Assembly: GCF_022984075.1 (NCBI RefSeq)
Contig: NZ_JALAAD010000001.1
Location: 2,088,455 to 2,152,454 of the forward strand
Length of the DNA: 64,000 nucleotides
Reading direction: 5' to 3'
From: Synechococcus sp. C9
Lineage (GTDB): Bacteria > Cyanobacteriota > Cyanobacteriia > Gloeomargaritales > Gloeomargaritaceae
Of this stretch, positions 1 to 7,677 are shown piece by piece. Each line of letters starts with the position of its first letter. The stretch's first letter is position 1. The translations under genes and the position numbers were made by a program. The notes beneath the pieces are model-generated. The model made no database searches. It had not been told where the DNA came from and was given only the letters and a program-made list of their open reading frames with translations.

Positions 1-762
1 CCTTTTGTGGGTGGTGGTTCGGTATTTCTGGCATTAAAACAACTCTATCCCGATAGAAAATATTGGATAAATGACTTGTATTTTGAATTGTACAAGTTCT
101 GGGAATATGTGCAAAAAGACCTACAAAGTGTTGTCAATCAAGTAAATAATTGGAAGCGTGAGTTTGAAGACGGTAAAGAATTACACAGGTTTTTAAGTGA
201 AAACATGGACAGTTTTGACGATGTACAAAAAGCAAGTGCCTTCTTTGTATTCAATAGAATTACTTTTTCAGGCACAACGGAAGCGGGTGGATTTTCAGAA
301 CAAGCCTTTCAAAAACGATTTACGGAAAGTAGTATTCAACGGTTAAGGCTTCTAAAAAATGTAATGAAAGATACAAAAATTACCAACTTAGATTACGAAG
401 ATGTTATCAAAGCCGAGGGAAACAATGTACTTATTTTTCTTGACCCACCGTATTTTTCGGCAACCAAGTCAGCACTTTATGGCAGAAATGGGAAATTACA
501 CAAAGGTTTTGACCACGAAAAATTTGCACAAGTCATGAAAAATTGTCATCATCAATGGCTGATAACTTACGATAATTGCGATTATATTAAAGATTTATTT
601 GCGTTTGCCCATATTGCCGAGTGGCACTTAATGTATGGTATGCGTAATCAAACAGAAAATTCTGACCAGTTGGGAAAAGAGATTTTTATTGCCAACTTTG
701 AACTTGACCCCAAAAATGTAGCGAAAAAAGGCCAAATATCGCTTGACATTAGGTTTGCGTAA
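1..762 (+). CDS. D12-class DNA adenine (N6) methyltransferase, 5'-truncated by window edge
   Basis: The reading frame is open from the first base and begins in the AdoMet-binding motif (PFVGGGSVF, the FxGxG-type motif I of Dam/M.DpnII-like enzymes). The catalytic motif IV is DPPYFS near residue 154. The family methylates N6 of adenine in a short DNA target. Only the residues before motif I are missing, about 10-40 in typical members, so the gene probably starts just outside the window. Base composition is clearly more AT-rich than the ribosomal and photosynthetic genes downstream, which suggests recent transfer, possibly as part of a restriction-modification system. No cognate endonuclease is visible on this side. 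The family call is firm; target sequence and partner are unknown. Confidence 0.85.
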   Translation, partial: PFVGGGSVFLALKQLYPDRKYWINDLYFELYKFWEYVQKDLQSVVNQVNNWKREFEDGKELHRFLSENMDSFDDVQKASAFFVFNRITFSGTTEAGGFSEQAFQKRFTESSIQRLRLLKNVMKDTKITNLDYEDVIKAEGNNVLIFLDPPYFSATKSALYGRNGKLHKGFDHEKFAQVMKNCHHQWLITYDNCDYIKDLFAFAHIAEWHLMYGMRNQTENSDQLGKEIFIANFELDPKNVAKKGQISLDIRFA

Positions 763-785
763 CGATGGGCTTAAAACAGTAAGCG

Positions 786-886
786 ATAGCAATCCTAAAT
801 GAAAATAGAATAGGAGTCGCAGAGGCACCGTCCCCGTGCTTGGTTCTAAGTAATTCCCATTGGTTAATCAAGTGGGATTGCTATAT
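786..886. repeat. MITE-like repeat family A, copy 1
   Basis: This is a unit of about 100 bp bounded by inverted ends ATAGCAATCC and GGATTGCTAT. It has a GC-rich core (GTCGCAG-GGCACCG-CCCCGT) and the conserved tail TTGGTTCT. Six other full or partial copies lie in this window. It is non-coding. The TA-rich ends resemble MITEs mobilised by Tc1/IS630-type transposases, which is an inference. Confidence 0.85.
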
Positions 887-994
887 GGGCACTTCTATAA
901 ATTCAAAGTTAGCGGTCGCCGCCCTTAGTTCTGGCTAATATGGGCATTCCCACGATGGGATTGATGATTGGTTCAAATAATATAGAGGTTCCCA
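887..994. repeat. MITE-like repeat family B, copy 1
   Basis: The unit starts directly at the right end of the family A copy with GGGCACTTCTATAA and ends with TATAGAGGTTCCCA, an imperfect inverted repeat. The interior carries a degenerate version of the family A core (GCGGTCGCCGCCCTTAGTTCT). No gene is seen between the methylase and rplI apart from these repeats. Confidence 0.7.
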
Positions 995-1048
995 TATGTC
1001 ACAGGAATTTCAGAAAATTCATCTAAACCTAACCCCTGCACCCGATCC

Positions 1049-1519
1049 CTAGGCGGCTCCCTTGGCGGGAATGACTTGGAATTTCACCGTTGCGATCACT
1101 TCCGGGTGGAGGCGAACTTGCGCTTCGTAGGTACCCAGTTTGCGAATTTCTGGGATGGTAATCTCCCGGCGGTCCACCACCTGCCCCGTCCCAGTCTGGA
1201 TCATCTCCGCCACATCTTTTTCGGTGACGCTCCCGAACAAATTGCCGTTCTCCCCAGCGGTCATGGCAATGGTCAACTGCCCGATCACTTCCAGGGCGGT
1301 TTTGCGGGCGAGGGCTTCCTCTTTTTCCCGAATTTTCCGCTGGCGTTCCTGTTCCTGCCGCCGCTCGACCTGACGCAAGATACCGGGTGTCGCCGCCACC
1401 GCTTTCCCCTGGGGGATTAAGTAGTTGCGGGCATAACCGGGAGCCACTTCCACCAAATCCCCGGTCGTCCCCAATTTGACCACGGGAGCCGTCAAAACCA
1501 CCTGGACACGCTTTGCCAT
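1049..1519 (-). CDS. rplI: 50S ribosomal protein L9
   Basis: The 156-residue product matches full-length L9: an N-terminal 23S-rRNA-binding domain opening [10 protein letters not shown], the signature around [13 protein letters not shown] (residues 28-40), a long basic connecting helix ([16 protein letters not shown]) and a C-terminal globular domain. L9 sits near the base of the L1 stalk and helps maintain reading frame. The gene stands alone, as is common in cyanobacteria, and is flanked on both sides by mobile repeats. The ATG at 1519 is supported by the conserved N-terminus. Confidence 0.97.
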   Translation of the reverse strand: MAKRVQVVLTAPVVKLGTTGDLVEVAPGYARNYLIPQGKAVAATPGILRQVERRQEQERQRKIREKEEALARKTALEVIGQLTIAMTAGENGNLFGSVTEKDVAEMIQTGTGQVVDRREITIPEIRKLGTYEAQVRLHPEVIATVKFQVIPAKGAA

Positions 1520-1672
1520 ATTCTCGTCAGCTCGTAAATTTGATGCGGTATATCAATATATCTCAAAAACCGACTAAATACAAGCATACTTGGATAACAG
1601 TCCCACCGCATCGGTCAACCAATGTTTCAGAGAAACCAGAGCGGGCAGTGCCTTAAACGCCTTAGTGTTTTA

Positions 1673-1769
1673 AGGGCACTTCTAAAAATGGGTTGTAGGG
1701 GTGTAGCCATTAATAGGGGCATTCCAGCGACATAACCTGCAATGGGTGCAAATAAATAGAGGTATCCTT
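1673..1769. repeat. MITE-like repeat family B, copy 2
   Basis: It begins AGGGCACTTCT and ends AATAGAGGTATCCT, an imperfect inverted repeat. The interior segment GGGGCATTCCAGCGACATAA recurs in inverted form at 3945-3985. It lies upstream of rplI and next to a partial family A copy. Nothing coding is seen in 1520-1672; a short palindrome around 1649-1675 (CCTTAAA / TTTTAAGG) precedes the repeat. Confidence 0.65.
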
Positions 1770-1788
1770 AATGGCACTTCTAAAAATG

Positions 1789-1860
1789 GGTCGCAGGGGC
1801 ACCGCCCCCGTCTTTGGTTCTGGGGAATTTTTGTTGGGTAATAGTTTAAGATTGCTATAT
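1789..1860. repeat. Partial family A repeat fused to a family B left end
   Basis: GGTCGCAGGGGCACCGCCCC and the TTGGTTCTGG tail are intact, and the right end reads AAGATTGCTATA. The expected left end (TAGCAATCC) is replaced by GGCACTTCTAAAAAT, the family B left end. It is therefore a chimera or nested copy. Confidence 0.7.
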
Positions 1861-2112
1861 AAAATTTTCAAATACAAAATATAAAATTTTTACGCATCAT
1901 GCGGGTGGGATTGCCGGATGCCGACATTGATAGAGACCCCCGTGGCAATTATTTTTGGCAAGGTTCCTCGCCTGGCCCCCAGTCCTGCCGCTTATTGTTA
2001 CAATATGTTCTGAATCCTTTAAGGAATCTCTCATTTCATCACAGAGTCCTGGGGATAATTCCTTTGCCAAACCAACCCGTTTAATACCTATCTTTATCTA
2101 TCAAGGTGCGCT
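1861..2112. other. Non-coding spacer upstream of cytM
   Basis: About 250 bp without a convincing gene; short open frames here have no recognisable content. It must contain the cytM promoter. I could not identify a clear -35/-10 pair. The only supported signal is AGGTG at 2104-2108, a plausible ribosome-binding site for the GTG start at 2113. Confidence 0.4.
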
Positions 2113-2523
2113 GTGGAAACCGTTCAACCGAAGCCTTTAACCCCGGTGAATAGCTATCCAGCCGATAGCTCCTGGTGGCGCATGATCCTCCGGTGGGCAG
2201 GTTTAGCCCTGCTGGTCTATGCCCTCTGGTGGGGGTGGCACCTCCTGCCCCTGCGTGACCCTTATGTTAAGGAAGTATTAAGTATTGTGGGGGATGCCAG
2301 CCGGGGACGGGACATTTTTTTACAAAATTGCGCCAGTTGTCATGGGGTACAGGGGACGGGTCATGTGGGGCCATCCCTGCATGGGGTGGTGAAACGCAAG
2401 TCCCCCTTGGGAGTGATTCGCCAGGTGACGGGGGGACAAACCCCGCCCATGCCCCAATTTCAACCCAGCCCCCAGGCGATGGCGGACCTACTGCGTTATT
2501 TGGAGCAGTTGTCGCCCAGTTGA
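2113..2523 (+). CDS. cytM: Membrane-anchored cytochrome c (CytM type)
   Basis: The 136-residue c-type cytochrome has an uncleaved N-terminal membrane segment (about residues 21-45) and one haem-attachment motif CASCH at 73-77. A downstream PPMPQF supplies the probable axial Met. The phrase DPYVKEVL before the haem domain is typical of CytM, a low-potential cytochrome of cyanobacteria that has been linked to control of photosynthesis under heterotrophic or stress conditions. The start is GTG with AGGTG five bases upstream. The next gene downstream is a CCB1-like factor for covalent haem attachment to cytochrome b6, so two cytochrome-related genes are adjacent. Subfamily assignment rests on the motif pattern and the anchor. 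Confidence 0.85.
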   Translation: METVQPKPLTPVNSYPADSSWWRMILRWAGLALLVYALWWGWHLLPLRDPYVKEVLSIVGDASRGRDIFLQNCASCHGVQGTGHVGPSLHGVVKRKSPLGVIRQVTGGQTPPMPQFQPSPQAMADLLRYLEQLSPS

Positions 2524-2563
2524 CTCCCGACCCCTTTATCATGGGCAGAGGGAGGTAGTCCGC

Positions 2564-3145
2564 ATGGCATCCATTTCGTCCATTTATCTGACATCCACGG
2601 GTTTGTTGACCGCCCTGTTGGTGGTGGGGTTGGTATTTTTTGTGCGAGCGGCGGTGAAAGACCGTACCCAAACCCAAAGCATTCCTCTGCAAGGCTCGGT
2701 CGGGACGACCATGAACCAACTGCGCCTGTTTTTGCAACAACGGGGCTACCGCTTGGTGGGGGGCGAACCGGGCATTCCCCAACTGGTGTGGCAGGGACGG
2801 GTGGCTCCCAGTTGGCCCTTGGCGGTACTGCTCTCCCTGCTGGTGGGCTTGAGTGGCTTTTGCCTGGGGTTGGTCTTGGCAAGCCTGGTGCCGGATTGGG
2901 GGGTCAAACCCCTGGGGTTAGCGTTCCTGGCACCGGTGGCAGGGATATTCTACTGGCGGGGCGCAGGACGGGTGGAACAGGTGATTGTACAAATGCAGGA
3001 CAATGCCCTACAGATCACCGCCCAACGGGATGAACTTAAACGCTTACTGCCGCTCCTGCGGGGGGATGCCACTCCTGCACCTGGAGATGCTCCGTCACCA
3101 CCACCACCCCGCCCTCAGGACAACGAACCCACCGCGCATCCGTAA
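2564..3145 (+). CDS. CCB1-like cofactor assembly of complex C protein
   Basis: The 193-residue protein resembles the cyanobacterial/plastid CCB1 family, needed to attach haem ci covalently to cytochrome b6. An N-terminal membrane segment (residues 8-30) is followed by the family-typical FFVRAAVKDRT. There is a soluble stretch, two more membrane segments (about 82-127) and FYWRGAGRVEQV. The ATG has GGGAGG ten bases upstream. After about residue 158 the protein becomes a Pro-rich tail (DAPSPPPPRPQ). That tail is encoded entirely within the 3' end of the convergent amidotransferase gene, an overlap of 110 bp, and may be a lineage-specific extension. Family recognised from memory of homologues; a profile search (PF12046) would settle it. 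Confidence 0.75.
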   Translation: MASISSIYLTSTGLLTALLVVGLVFFVRAAVKDRTQTQSIPLQGSVGTTMNQLRLFLQQRGYRLVGGEPGIPQLVWQGRVAPSWPLAVLLSLLVGLSGFCLGLVLASLVPDWGVKPLGLAFLAPVAGIFYWRGAGRVEQVIVQMQDNALQITAQRDELKRLLPLLRGDATPAPGDAPSPPPPRPQDNEPTAHP

Positions 3146-3836
3146 ACAGGGGTTCCGAGGCGATCACCACGCCGGGATAATCGGGATGCCCCTGCAGGTA
3201 ATACAAACTGGGGGCTGACCCCCCGTGCGCCAAACGGGAAGCGATCAGCCGTTGGCCATCGCTCAGGATGAAATTAAACGTCACATCCAGATCGGGCACC
3301 AAATCCAGCAAGCTGATAAAAGCGTCATACAATGCCTGCGCCAAGTCCCCCGTCAACTTGTAATGGTGCAGTATCCAGGCAAAGAGATGCTCCGAATCGG
3401 TCAACCCTTGGATATTTAAGTAATCTTCATCGGTTAGTTGTTGGCGGAGGGGGCGGTATAGGGTACTGCGAAAATGCTCCACCCGACCGTTGTGGATGGC
3501 ACTCAAGTGATTTTGGACAAAAGGCTGACAATTGCTGTAATCCACCGCCAGACCAGGGGTCGCACTCCGCACATAGCCCAGGCAACAATCGGCAGTAATG
3601 TATTCACACAAACCCGGCAAATTCAGGTCATTCCAGATGGGCAGGATATTTTTGTAGGTAAACGGCTGGGGGCGCAGGCGACGGTCATACCAACCGAGAC
3701 CAAACCCATCCCCATTCAGCAGTCCAGCGGTCATTTCCCGGGGCGCATAGCTCTGTACCAGCAGGGAATGGGGCGGTTCCAGGATCAGACGTTTCAAGGG
3801 CAGGGGTTTGCCCAAATAGGCAACCAAACGACACAT
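3036..3836 (-). CDS. Class II glutamine amidotransferase family protein
   Basis: The N-terminus reads MCRLVAYLG. After Met removal, Cys2 becomes the N-terminal nucleophile of Ntn-type glutamine amidotransferases, so ATG 3836 is the only start that makes an active enzyme; the TTG two codons upstream would bury the Cys. Other family marks are NGDGFGLGWY, GYVRSATPG and the HNGRVEHF segment, all in the YafJ/EgtC-like group. The product is 266 residues. The acceptor substrate is unknown: members range from ergothioneine biosynthesis (EgtC) to uncharacterised hydrolases, and no egtB/egtD neighbours are seen. The last 110 bp overlap the convergent CCB1-like gene. Confidence 0.85.
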   Translation of the reverse strand: MCRLVAYLGKPLPLKRLILEPPHSLLVQSYAPREMTAGLLNGDGFGLGWYDRRLRPQPFTYKNILPIWNDLNLPGLCEYITADCCLGYVRSATPGLAVDYSNCQPFVQNHLSAIHNGRVEHFRSTLYRPLRQQLTDEDYLNIQGLTDSEHLFAWILHHYKLTGDLAQALYDAFISLLDLVPDLDVTFNFILSDGQRLIASRLAHGGSAPSLYYLQGHPDYPGVVIASEPLFTDARWVRCPEGGVVVVTEHLQVQEWHPPAGAAVSV

Positions 3837-3934
3837 GGGCAAGGGACGGCGAACTCAACACCGTAACACTCATCCCTGTCACGATAACGCATGGGGGAGG
3901 TCCGTTTTGGGGTGTTGCGGATTAATCACCTATT

Positions 3935-3992
3935 TTATTGGGCATCTCTATTGATTGGCACCCATTGAAGTTTATCTCGCTGGAATGCCGAT
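3935..3992. repeat. Family B repeat fragment (inverted)
   Basis: TATTGGGCATCTCTAT, then GGCACCCATTGAAG and TCGCTGGAATGCC, match the reverse complement of the 1710-1765 segment. It abuts a family A copy at 3995, the third place in the window where A and B are adjacent. Confidence 0.6.
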
Positions 3993-3994
3993 AC

Positions 3995-4094
3995 TATAGC
4001 AGTCCTACTTATTAGAAACAAAAATTTTCCAGAACCAAGTACGGGGGCGGTGCCCCTGCGACCCCTGTTCTCAACTCATTTAGGATTGCTATAT
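3995..4094. repeat. MITE-like repeat family A, inverted copy
   Basis: It begins TATAGCAGTCCTAC and ends TAGGATTGCTATA. The core is inverted (CCAGAACCAAG, then CGGGGGCGGTGCCCCTGCGACC). The stretch from here to 4182 has no gene. It contains a degenerate relative of the 6.1-kb tandem unit (AGAACCATACAC at about 4099-4110). Confidence 0.85.
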
Positions 4095-4182
4095 CAAGAA
4101 CCATACACTGCAGGTGCTTCGTTAACGGGGCTACGCTCCTGTGGGAATTTTAGAAAATTTATATACAGTAATTCTAAATCGC

Positions 4183-5493
4183 CTACAAACGCCCACGGGC
4201 TTTCAATCGCAGATAGGCTTCCACCAAAGGCGTACTGACCTGATGGGCGGGGGCATCCACCACCAAGACCCCTTGCCGTTGGATTTGGGTCAGAACCACC
4301 TGACGCTGATGCAATAAATCCAATGCCACTGCCCGCCGGTAAGCATCTGCCGGATGGGTGCTAAAATCCTGTGCGTGTTGGGTCACCAGGGGGTCACGCA
4401 GGGTCACGCATAGGGGCAAGTGCCGGGGGGGTAAGCGACCCAAAGCCCCCATCAATTCGCTGGAAGCGGTGGTGTCAATCACCTCGGTTAACATGACCAC
4501 CAGGGTGCGCCGGGTTTGCTGACGGGTCACCGTTTGCATCATGCCCACGTAATCCGGTTCTTGCAGGACGGGTTGGAGCCGTGCCGACCGTTCCGTGAGA
4601 TGGTTCAGGTAATGGTTGCCCCGTTGGGCCGGTAGCCACAGGGATACCTGCCGGTCAAAGACCACCAACCCCACCCGGTCGCCCCGATGCAGTACAGCTA
4701 AAGCTAGAGCCAGGGCGGCATTCAGCCCCCAGTCAAACCGGGTTAGCCCCTGAATCCGTCCGGTCATCAATCGCCCCCGGTCGAGGAGAATCAGCACGGT
4801 TTGTTCCTGTTCCGGCTCCAATACTCGCACCAAAGGCCGTCCCCGCCGGGCCGTCGCCTTCCAATCCACCAAGCGGGGGTCATCCCCACTGCGATATTCC
4901 CGCAATTCGGTAAATTCTGTCCCCCCGGGCAATTGCCGTTGGCGCCGCAGGGTGCCACTCCCCTCCAAGGTCAACCGAATGGACAATTCCCGCAGGCTCA
5001 GTAAGTCGGGATACACCGCTACCGGACGGGGGGTGCCCACCCGCCAATGGTCCCAAGCCAGTCCCCAGGGGGTCAACTGCCACACGGTCAGCCTTTGCCA
5101 AGGAAATTCCCCCCGTTTTTCCGGGCGCAGGGTGTAGCGCAAATCCTCTAACGTTGCCGGGGGTAACTGCGCCGTGACTGGCTCCGGGGTGACCTCCCAG
5201 CCCACCGGATACCCATCCCGCAGGCGAATATGCGCCGGATAGTCCCCCGTTTGCGCCACAATGGTGATGGTATTCTGCCGCCCGACGGATAATTTACCCG
5301 GATCAATGGGGGTCAAGGCCACCCGGCGGGGGCGATTGCGTCCATAATCCCAAAACATCACAATTAGTATAAACGCATCATAAATGCTGGTAATCATCAT
5401 GCTTAATTTCCAGCCCAGGGGTACACCCAACCCCCCGGCCAAGGGCAATCCCAACAGCAAAAGCCCATAGGTTAAGCGAGTGGGGATGGGCAT
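4183..5493 (-). CDS. DUF58 domain protein (vWA-like fold)
   Basis: The 436-residue protein has two N-terminal membrane segments (about residues 8-26 and 30-50), a beta-rich middle region and a DUF58 domain. That domain is centred on LREYRSGDDPRLVDWKATARRG (residues about 198-218, split here around the conserved DxRxxDW). It is followed by a vWA-like segment, VLILLDRGRLM. DUF58 proteins usually accompany MoxR ATPases and transglutaminase-like proteins; neither is present here, so this copy is an orphan. It is on the same strand as folK, 12 bp downstream of it, so the two may be co-transcribed. Biochemical role unknown. Confidence 0.85.
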   Translation of the reverse strand: MPIPTRLTYGLLLLGLPLAGGLGVPLGWKLSMMITSIYDAFILIVMFWDYGRNRPRRVALTPIDPGKLSVGRQNTITIVAQTGDYPAHIRLRDGYPVGWEVTPEPVTAQLPPATLEDLRYTLRPEKRGEFPWQRLTVWQLTPWGLAWDHWRVGTPRPVAVYPDLLSLRELSIRLTLEGSGTLRRQRQLPGGTEFTELREYRSGDDPRLVDWKATARRGRPLVRVLEPEQEQTVLILLDRGRLMTGRIQGLTRFDWGLNAALALALAVLHRGDRVGLVVFDRQVSLWLPAQRGNHYLNHLTERSARLQPVLQEPDYVGMMQTVTRQQTRRTLVVMLTEVIDTTASSELMGALGRLPPRHLPLCVTLRDPLVTQHAQDFSTHPADAYRRAVALDLLHQRQVVLTQIQRQGVLVVDAPAHQVSTPLVEAYLRLKARGRL

Positions 5494-5505
5494 GGGGAAA
5501 CCGGA

Positions 5506-6000
5506 TTAAATTGCTCCCACCATCATAATTCCTGAGCCATCCACCTGTTGCGCCAGGGCTTTGACCGTCACACCCGTCTGGGGGTCGCACCAATCCGGGG
5601 CAATTTCCGCCAAAGGCAACAGCACAAAGGCCCGCCGGTGATACTCAGGATGGGGAATGGTCAACTGGGGCGTGTGTATGCGTTCGTTGCCATAAAAAAT
5701 AATATCCAAATCGAGGGTACGGGGTTGCCATTTACCCTTGCGAATGCGCCCAAAATCAGCTTCTGTAGCCAACAAAATCTGGAGTAAATCCGTGGGTGAA
5801 TGGGTCATCGCCAGCAACGCACAGCCATTGATAAAATCCGGTTGGGGTGGTCCCAAAGGTGGGGTGCGATACCAGTGGGAATGGGTGAGCAAATGCAATC
5901 CATACTTTTCAACCAAATGGGTAAGGGCTTGGGGTAAAATGGTCAGCGAATCCCCTAAATTACTGCCCAGGGCAAGGGCAATTTGTTCGGTTTGACTCAT
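5506..6000 (-). CDS. folK: 2-amino-4-hydroxy-6-hydroxymethyldihydropteridine pyrophosphokinase (HPPK)
   Basis: The enzyme transfers pyrophosphate from ATP to 6-hydroxymethyl-dihydropterin in folate synthesis. Visible family marks are the N-terminal ALGSNLGD, the ATP/pterin-binding RTLDLDIIFYG (the PROSITE HPPK signature) and the HPEYHRRAFVL segment. About 164 residues, full length. I chose ATG 6000 because ALGSNLGD then lies about ten residues in, as in homologues. An in-frame ATG at 6045 would add 15 unconserved residues and has GAGG directly abutting it, too close for a normal ribosome-binding site. Confidence 0.93.
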   Translation of the reverse strand: MSQTEQIALALGSNLGDSLTILPQALTHLVEKYGLHLLTHSHWYRTPPLGPPQPDFINGCALLAMTHSPTDLLQILLATEADFGRIRKGKWQPRTLDLDIIFYGNERIHTPQLTIPHPEYHRRAFVLLPLAEIAPDWCDPQTGVTVKALAQQVDGSGIMMVGAI

Positions 6001-6087
6001 GGATATTTTGGGATATTGTTCCCCAGGAGATACCTGCGTCGTCATCCTCAGTAATCCCAGTTAAAAAATTTTGTTAGAGAATTTAGA

Positions 6088-6389
6088 ATAGCAGAAATAC
6101 CCGTTCTCAAAGAAACGCCGGTGTATGGTTCTCTAAAAGATATAGCAATCCTAAATGAGAATAGAATAGCGGTCGCAGGGGCACCGCCCCCGCCCCTGGT
6201 TCTGGGGAATTTCCATTTGTAAACCATGTCCTATTACGATAGCAGAAATACCCGTTCTCAAAGAAACGCCGGTGTATGGTTCTCTAAAAGATATAGCAAT
6301 CCTAAATGAAAATGGCATAGGGGTCGCAGGGGCACCGCCCCCGTCCTTGGTTCTGGGAAATCTCTGTTCACTAATCAAGTCGGATTGCT
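6088..6389. repeat. Tandem duplication, 151-bp unit containing family A repeats
   Basis: Two head-to-tail units begin at 6088 and 6239. About 70 bases from ATAGCAGAAATACCCG to CAATCCTAAATGA are identical in both, then the copies diverge slightly. Each unit consists of a separate flank (element C: CAAAGAAACGCCGGTGTATG) followed by a family A copy. This fills most of the 477-bp space between folK and psbT. Confidence 0.85.
6142..6238. repeat. MITE-like repeat family A, copy with degenerate right end
   Basis: The left end TATAGCAATCCTAAATGAG and the core are intact. The expected AGGATTGCTATA is replaced by CCTATTACG, so the right terminal repeat has been lost or swapped during the tandem duplication. 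Confidence 0.75.
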
Positions 6390-6394
6390 ATATA
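6292..6394. repeat. MITE-like repeat family A, intact copy
   Basis: It has complete ends TATAGCAATCCTA and CGGATTGCTATA around the GGGGTCGCAGGGGCACCG core. It lies about 130 bp upstream of psbT, so it could sit in the psbT leader or promoter region. Confidence 0.85.
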
Positions 6395-6522
6395 CACCAT
6401 CATTCCCCCAATAGATTATTCCATTGTTATGAAATATACGGACAACCGAGCAGGTGGGGCAGTTCTGATGAGATTGGTTCCCCCTGGGCTTAGAATGAAA
6501 GCAAATACTGAGCGAGGGTTCT

Positions 6523-6621
6523 ATGGAAGCACTCACCTATACGGTTTTGTTGGTCGGAGCGTTGGGGGTCATTTTTTTCGCCATCTTTTTCCGGGAACCC
6601 CCCCGCATTGACAGAAAATAG
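6523..6621 (+). CDS. psbT: Photosystem II reaction centre protein T
   Basis: A 32-residue single-span protein, [10 protein letters not shown]..., ending in the near-invariant FFREPPRI followed by DRK. It matches PsbT, a small subunit at the PSII dimer interface near CP47 and D1. One helix spans about residues 3-23. The ATG has GAGCGAGGG about 6-12 bases upstream. In many cyanobacteria psbT follows psbB; here the upstream 480 bp are folK and mobile repeats, so psbT is detached from psbB. Its stop at 6621 abuts the stop of the convergent guanylyltransferase gene. Confidence 0.95.
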   Translation: MEALTYTVLLVGALGVIFFAIFFREPPRIDRK

Positions 6622-7647
6622 TCATAACCTATCCCCCCAGCCCCGTGCCTGGAGTTGCGCCAAGAGTTTTTTGATTTCCTGGGTGCGCTCGGCGGCGGCC
6701 ACTAGGGTGATTTTGCCATCCCGGACCACGATGACTTGGCTTAACCCCAAGGTCGCCACCAGTTCGTCCGGGTCGGTGCTGTAGATATGCACCCCATCGC
6801 TTTCCCAGTCCACCCACTGGGCAGGTAGGGGATTCTGTGCCAACCGCTCCAAACTCCGCCAGTCCCCCAAATCATCCCATGCGAAAGTCACCGGCAGTAC
6901 CAAGGCCCGCTGGGTATGCTCCATCACCGCATAGTCAAGGCTGATTTTCGGGAGTTGGGCATAGGCCGCCACCCCGGATTGGGCCAGGCTCGTGGTAATG
7001 GCTGGGGCGTATTGGTTCAGTTCTTGCCACATCACCCCCGCCGGGAACAGAAACATCCCACTATTCCAGCTATAGCCCCCGCTGGCTAACAACTGCACCG
7101 CTTGCGCTAAATCCGGTTTTTCCGTGAACCGCACCACCCGGTATGCCCCGCCGCTGACCGCCTCTCCCTGCTGGATGTAGCCATAACCCGTAGCCGGATG
7201 GGTAGGGGTAATCCCCAAAGTAACAATTCCCTGCATCTGCGCCGCCACCGCTACCGCCTGGGCTAAGGTTTGCTGAAATTGTCCTGTATCAGGAATCCAA
7301 TGATCCGCCGGGAAAATCCCCACAATCACCGACGCTCCGTACTGCTGAAGTAATTTCTGCGTCACCCAGGCCACCGCCACCGCCGTATCCCGGGGCTGGG
7401 GTTCCCCCAAGATGCGCTCCGGGGGCAGATGGGGACAATGCTCCTGCACCAAGGGCACCAAATCCATCCGGGTCACCACCCAGACCTCCCCTGCCCAATC
7501 CGGCAAACGGGCGACCGTATTTTGTAATAAACTTTTGCCGCTCCCATCCAGGGATAGGAACTGCTTGGGTTTCCCTAAACGGCTCAAGGGCCAGAACCGC
7601 TCCCCTTTGCCCCCCGCCAAAATTACCGGTATGAATGTTGCGTCCAT
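6622..7647 (-). CDS. manC: Mannose-1-phosphate guanylyltransferase
   Basis: The 341-residue enzyme makes GDP-mannose from mannose-1-phosphate and GTP for polysaccharide and glycan synthesis. The N-terminal nucleotide-binding signature VILAGGKGERFWPLSR and the PKQFL activator motif are present. Further marks are the FxEKP motif (FTEKPDL), NSGMFLF and a late WDDLGDW. The length suits the single-domain GMP form without the C-terminal phosphomannose isomerase domain of long ManC/ManA fusions. It ends exactly next to psbT in convergent orientation. The gene symbol is by function; other labels are used for this single-domain class. Confidence 0.9.
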   Translation of the reverse strand: MDATFIPVILAGGKGERFWPLSRLGKPKQFLSLDGSGKSLLQNTVARLPDWAGEVWVVTRMDLVPLVQEHCPHLPPERILGEPQPRDTAVAVAWVTQKLLQQYGASVIVGIFPADHWIPDTGQFQQTLAQAVAVAAQMQGIVTLGITPTHPATGYGYIQQGEAVSGGAYRVVRFTEKPDLAQAVQLLASGGYSWNSGMFLFPAGVMWQELNQYAPAITTSLAQSGVAAYAQLPKISLDYAVMEHTQRALVLPVTFAWDDLGDWRSLERLAQNPLPAQWVDWESDGVHIYSTDPDELVATLGLSQVIVVRDGKITLVAAAERTQEIKKLLAQLQARGWGDRL

Positions 7648-7677
7648 CCCGCTCCCCCGATTCGCCTTTAGCCTAAC

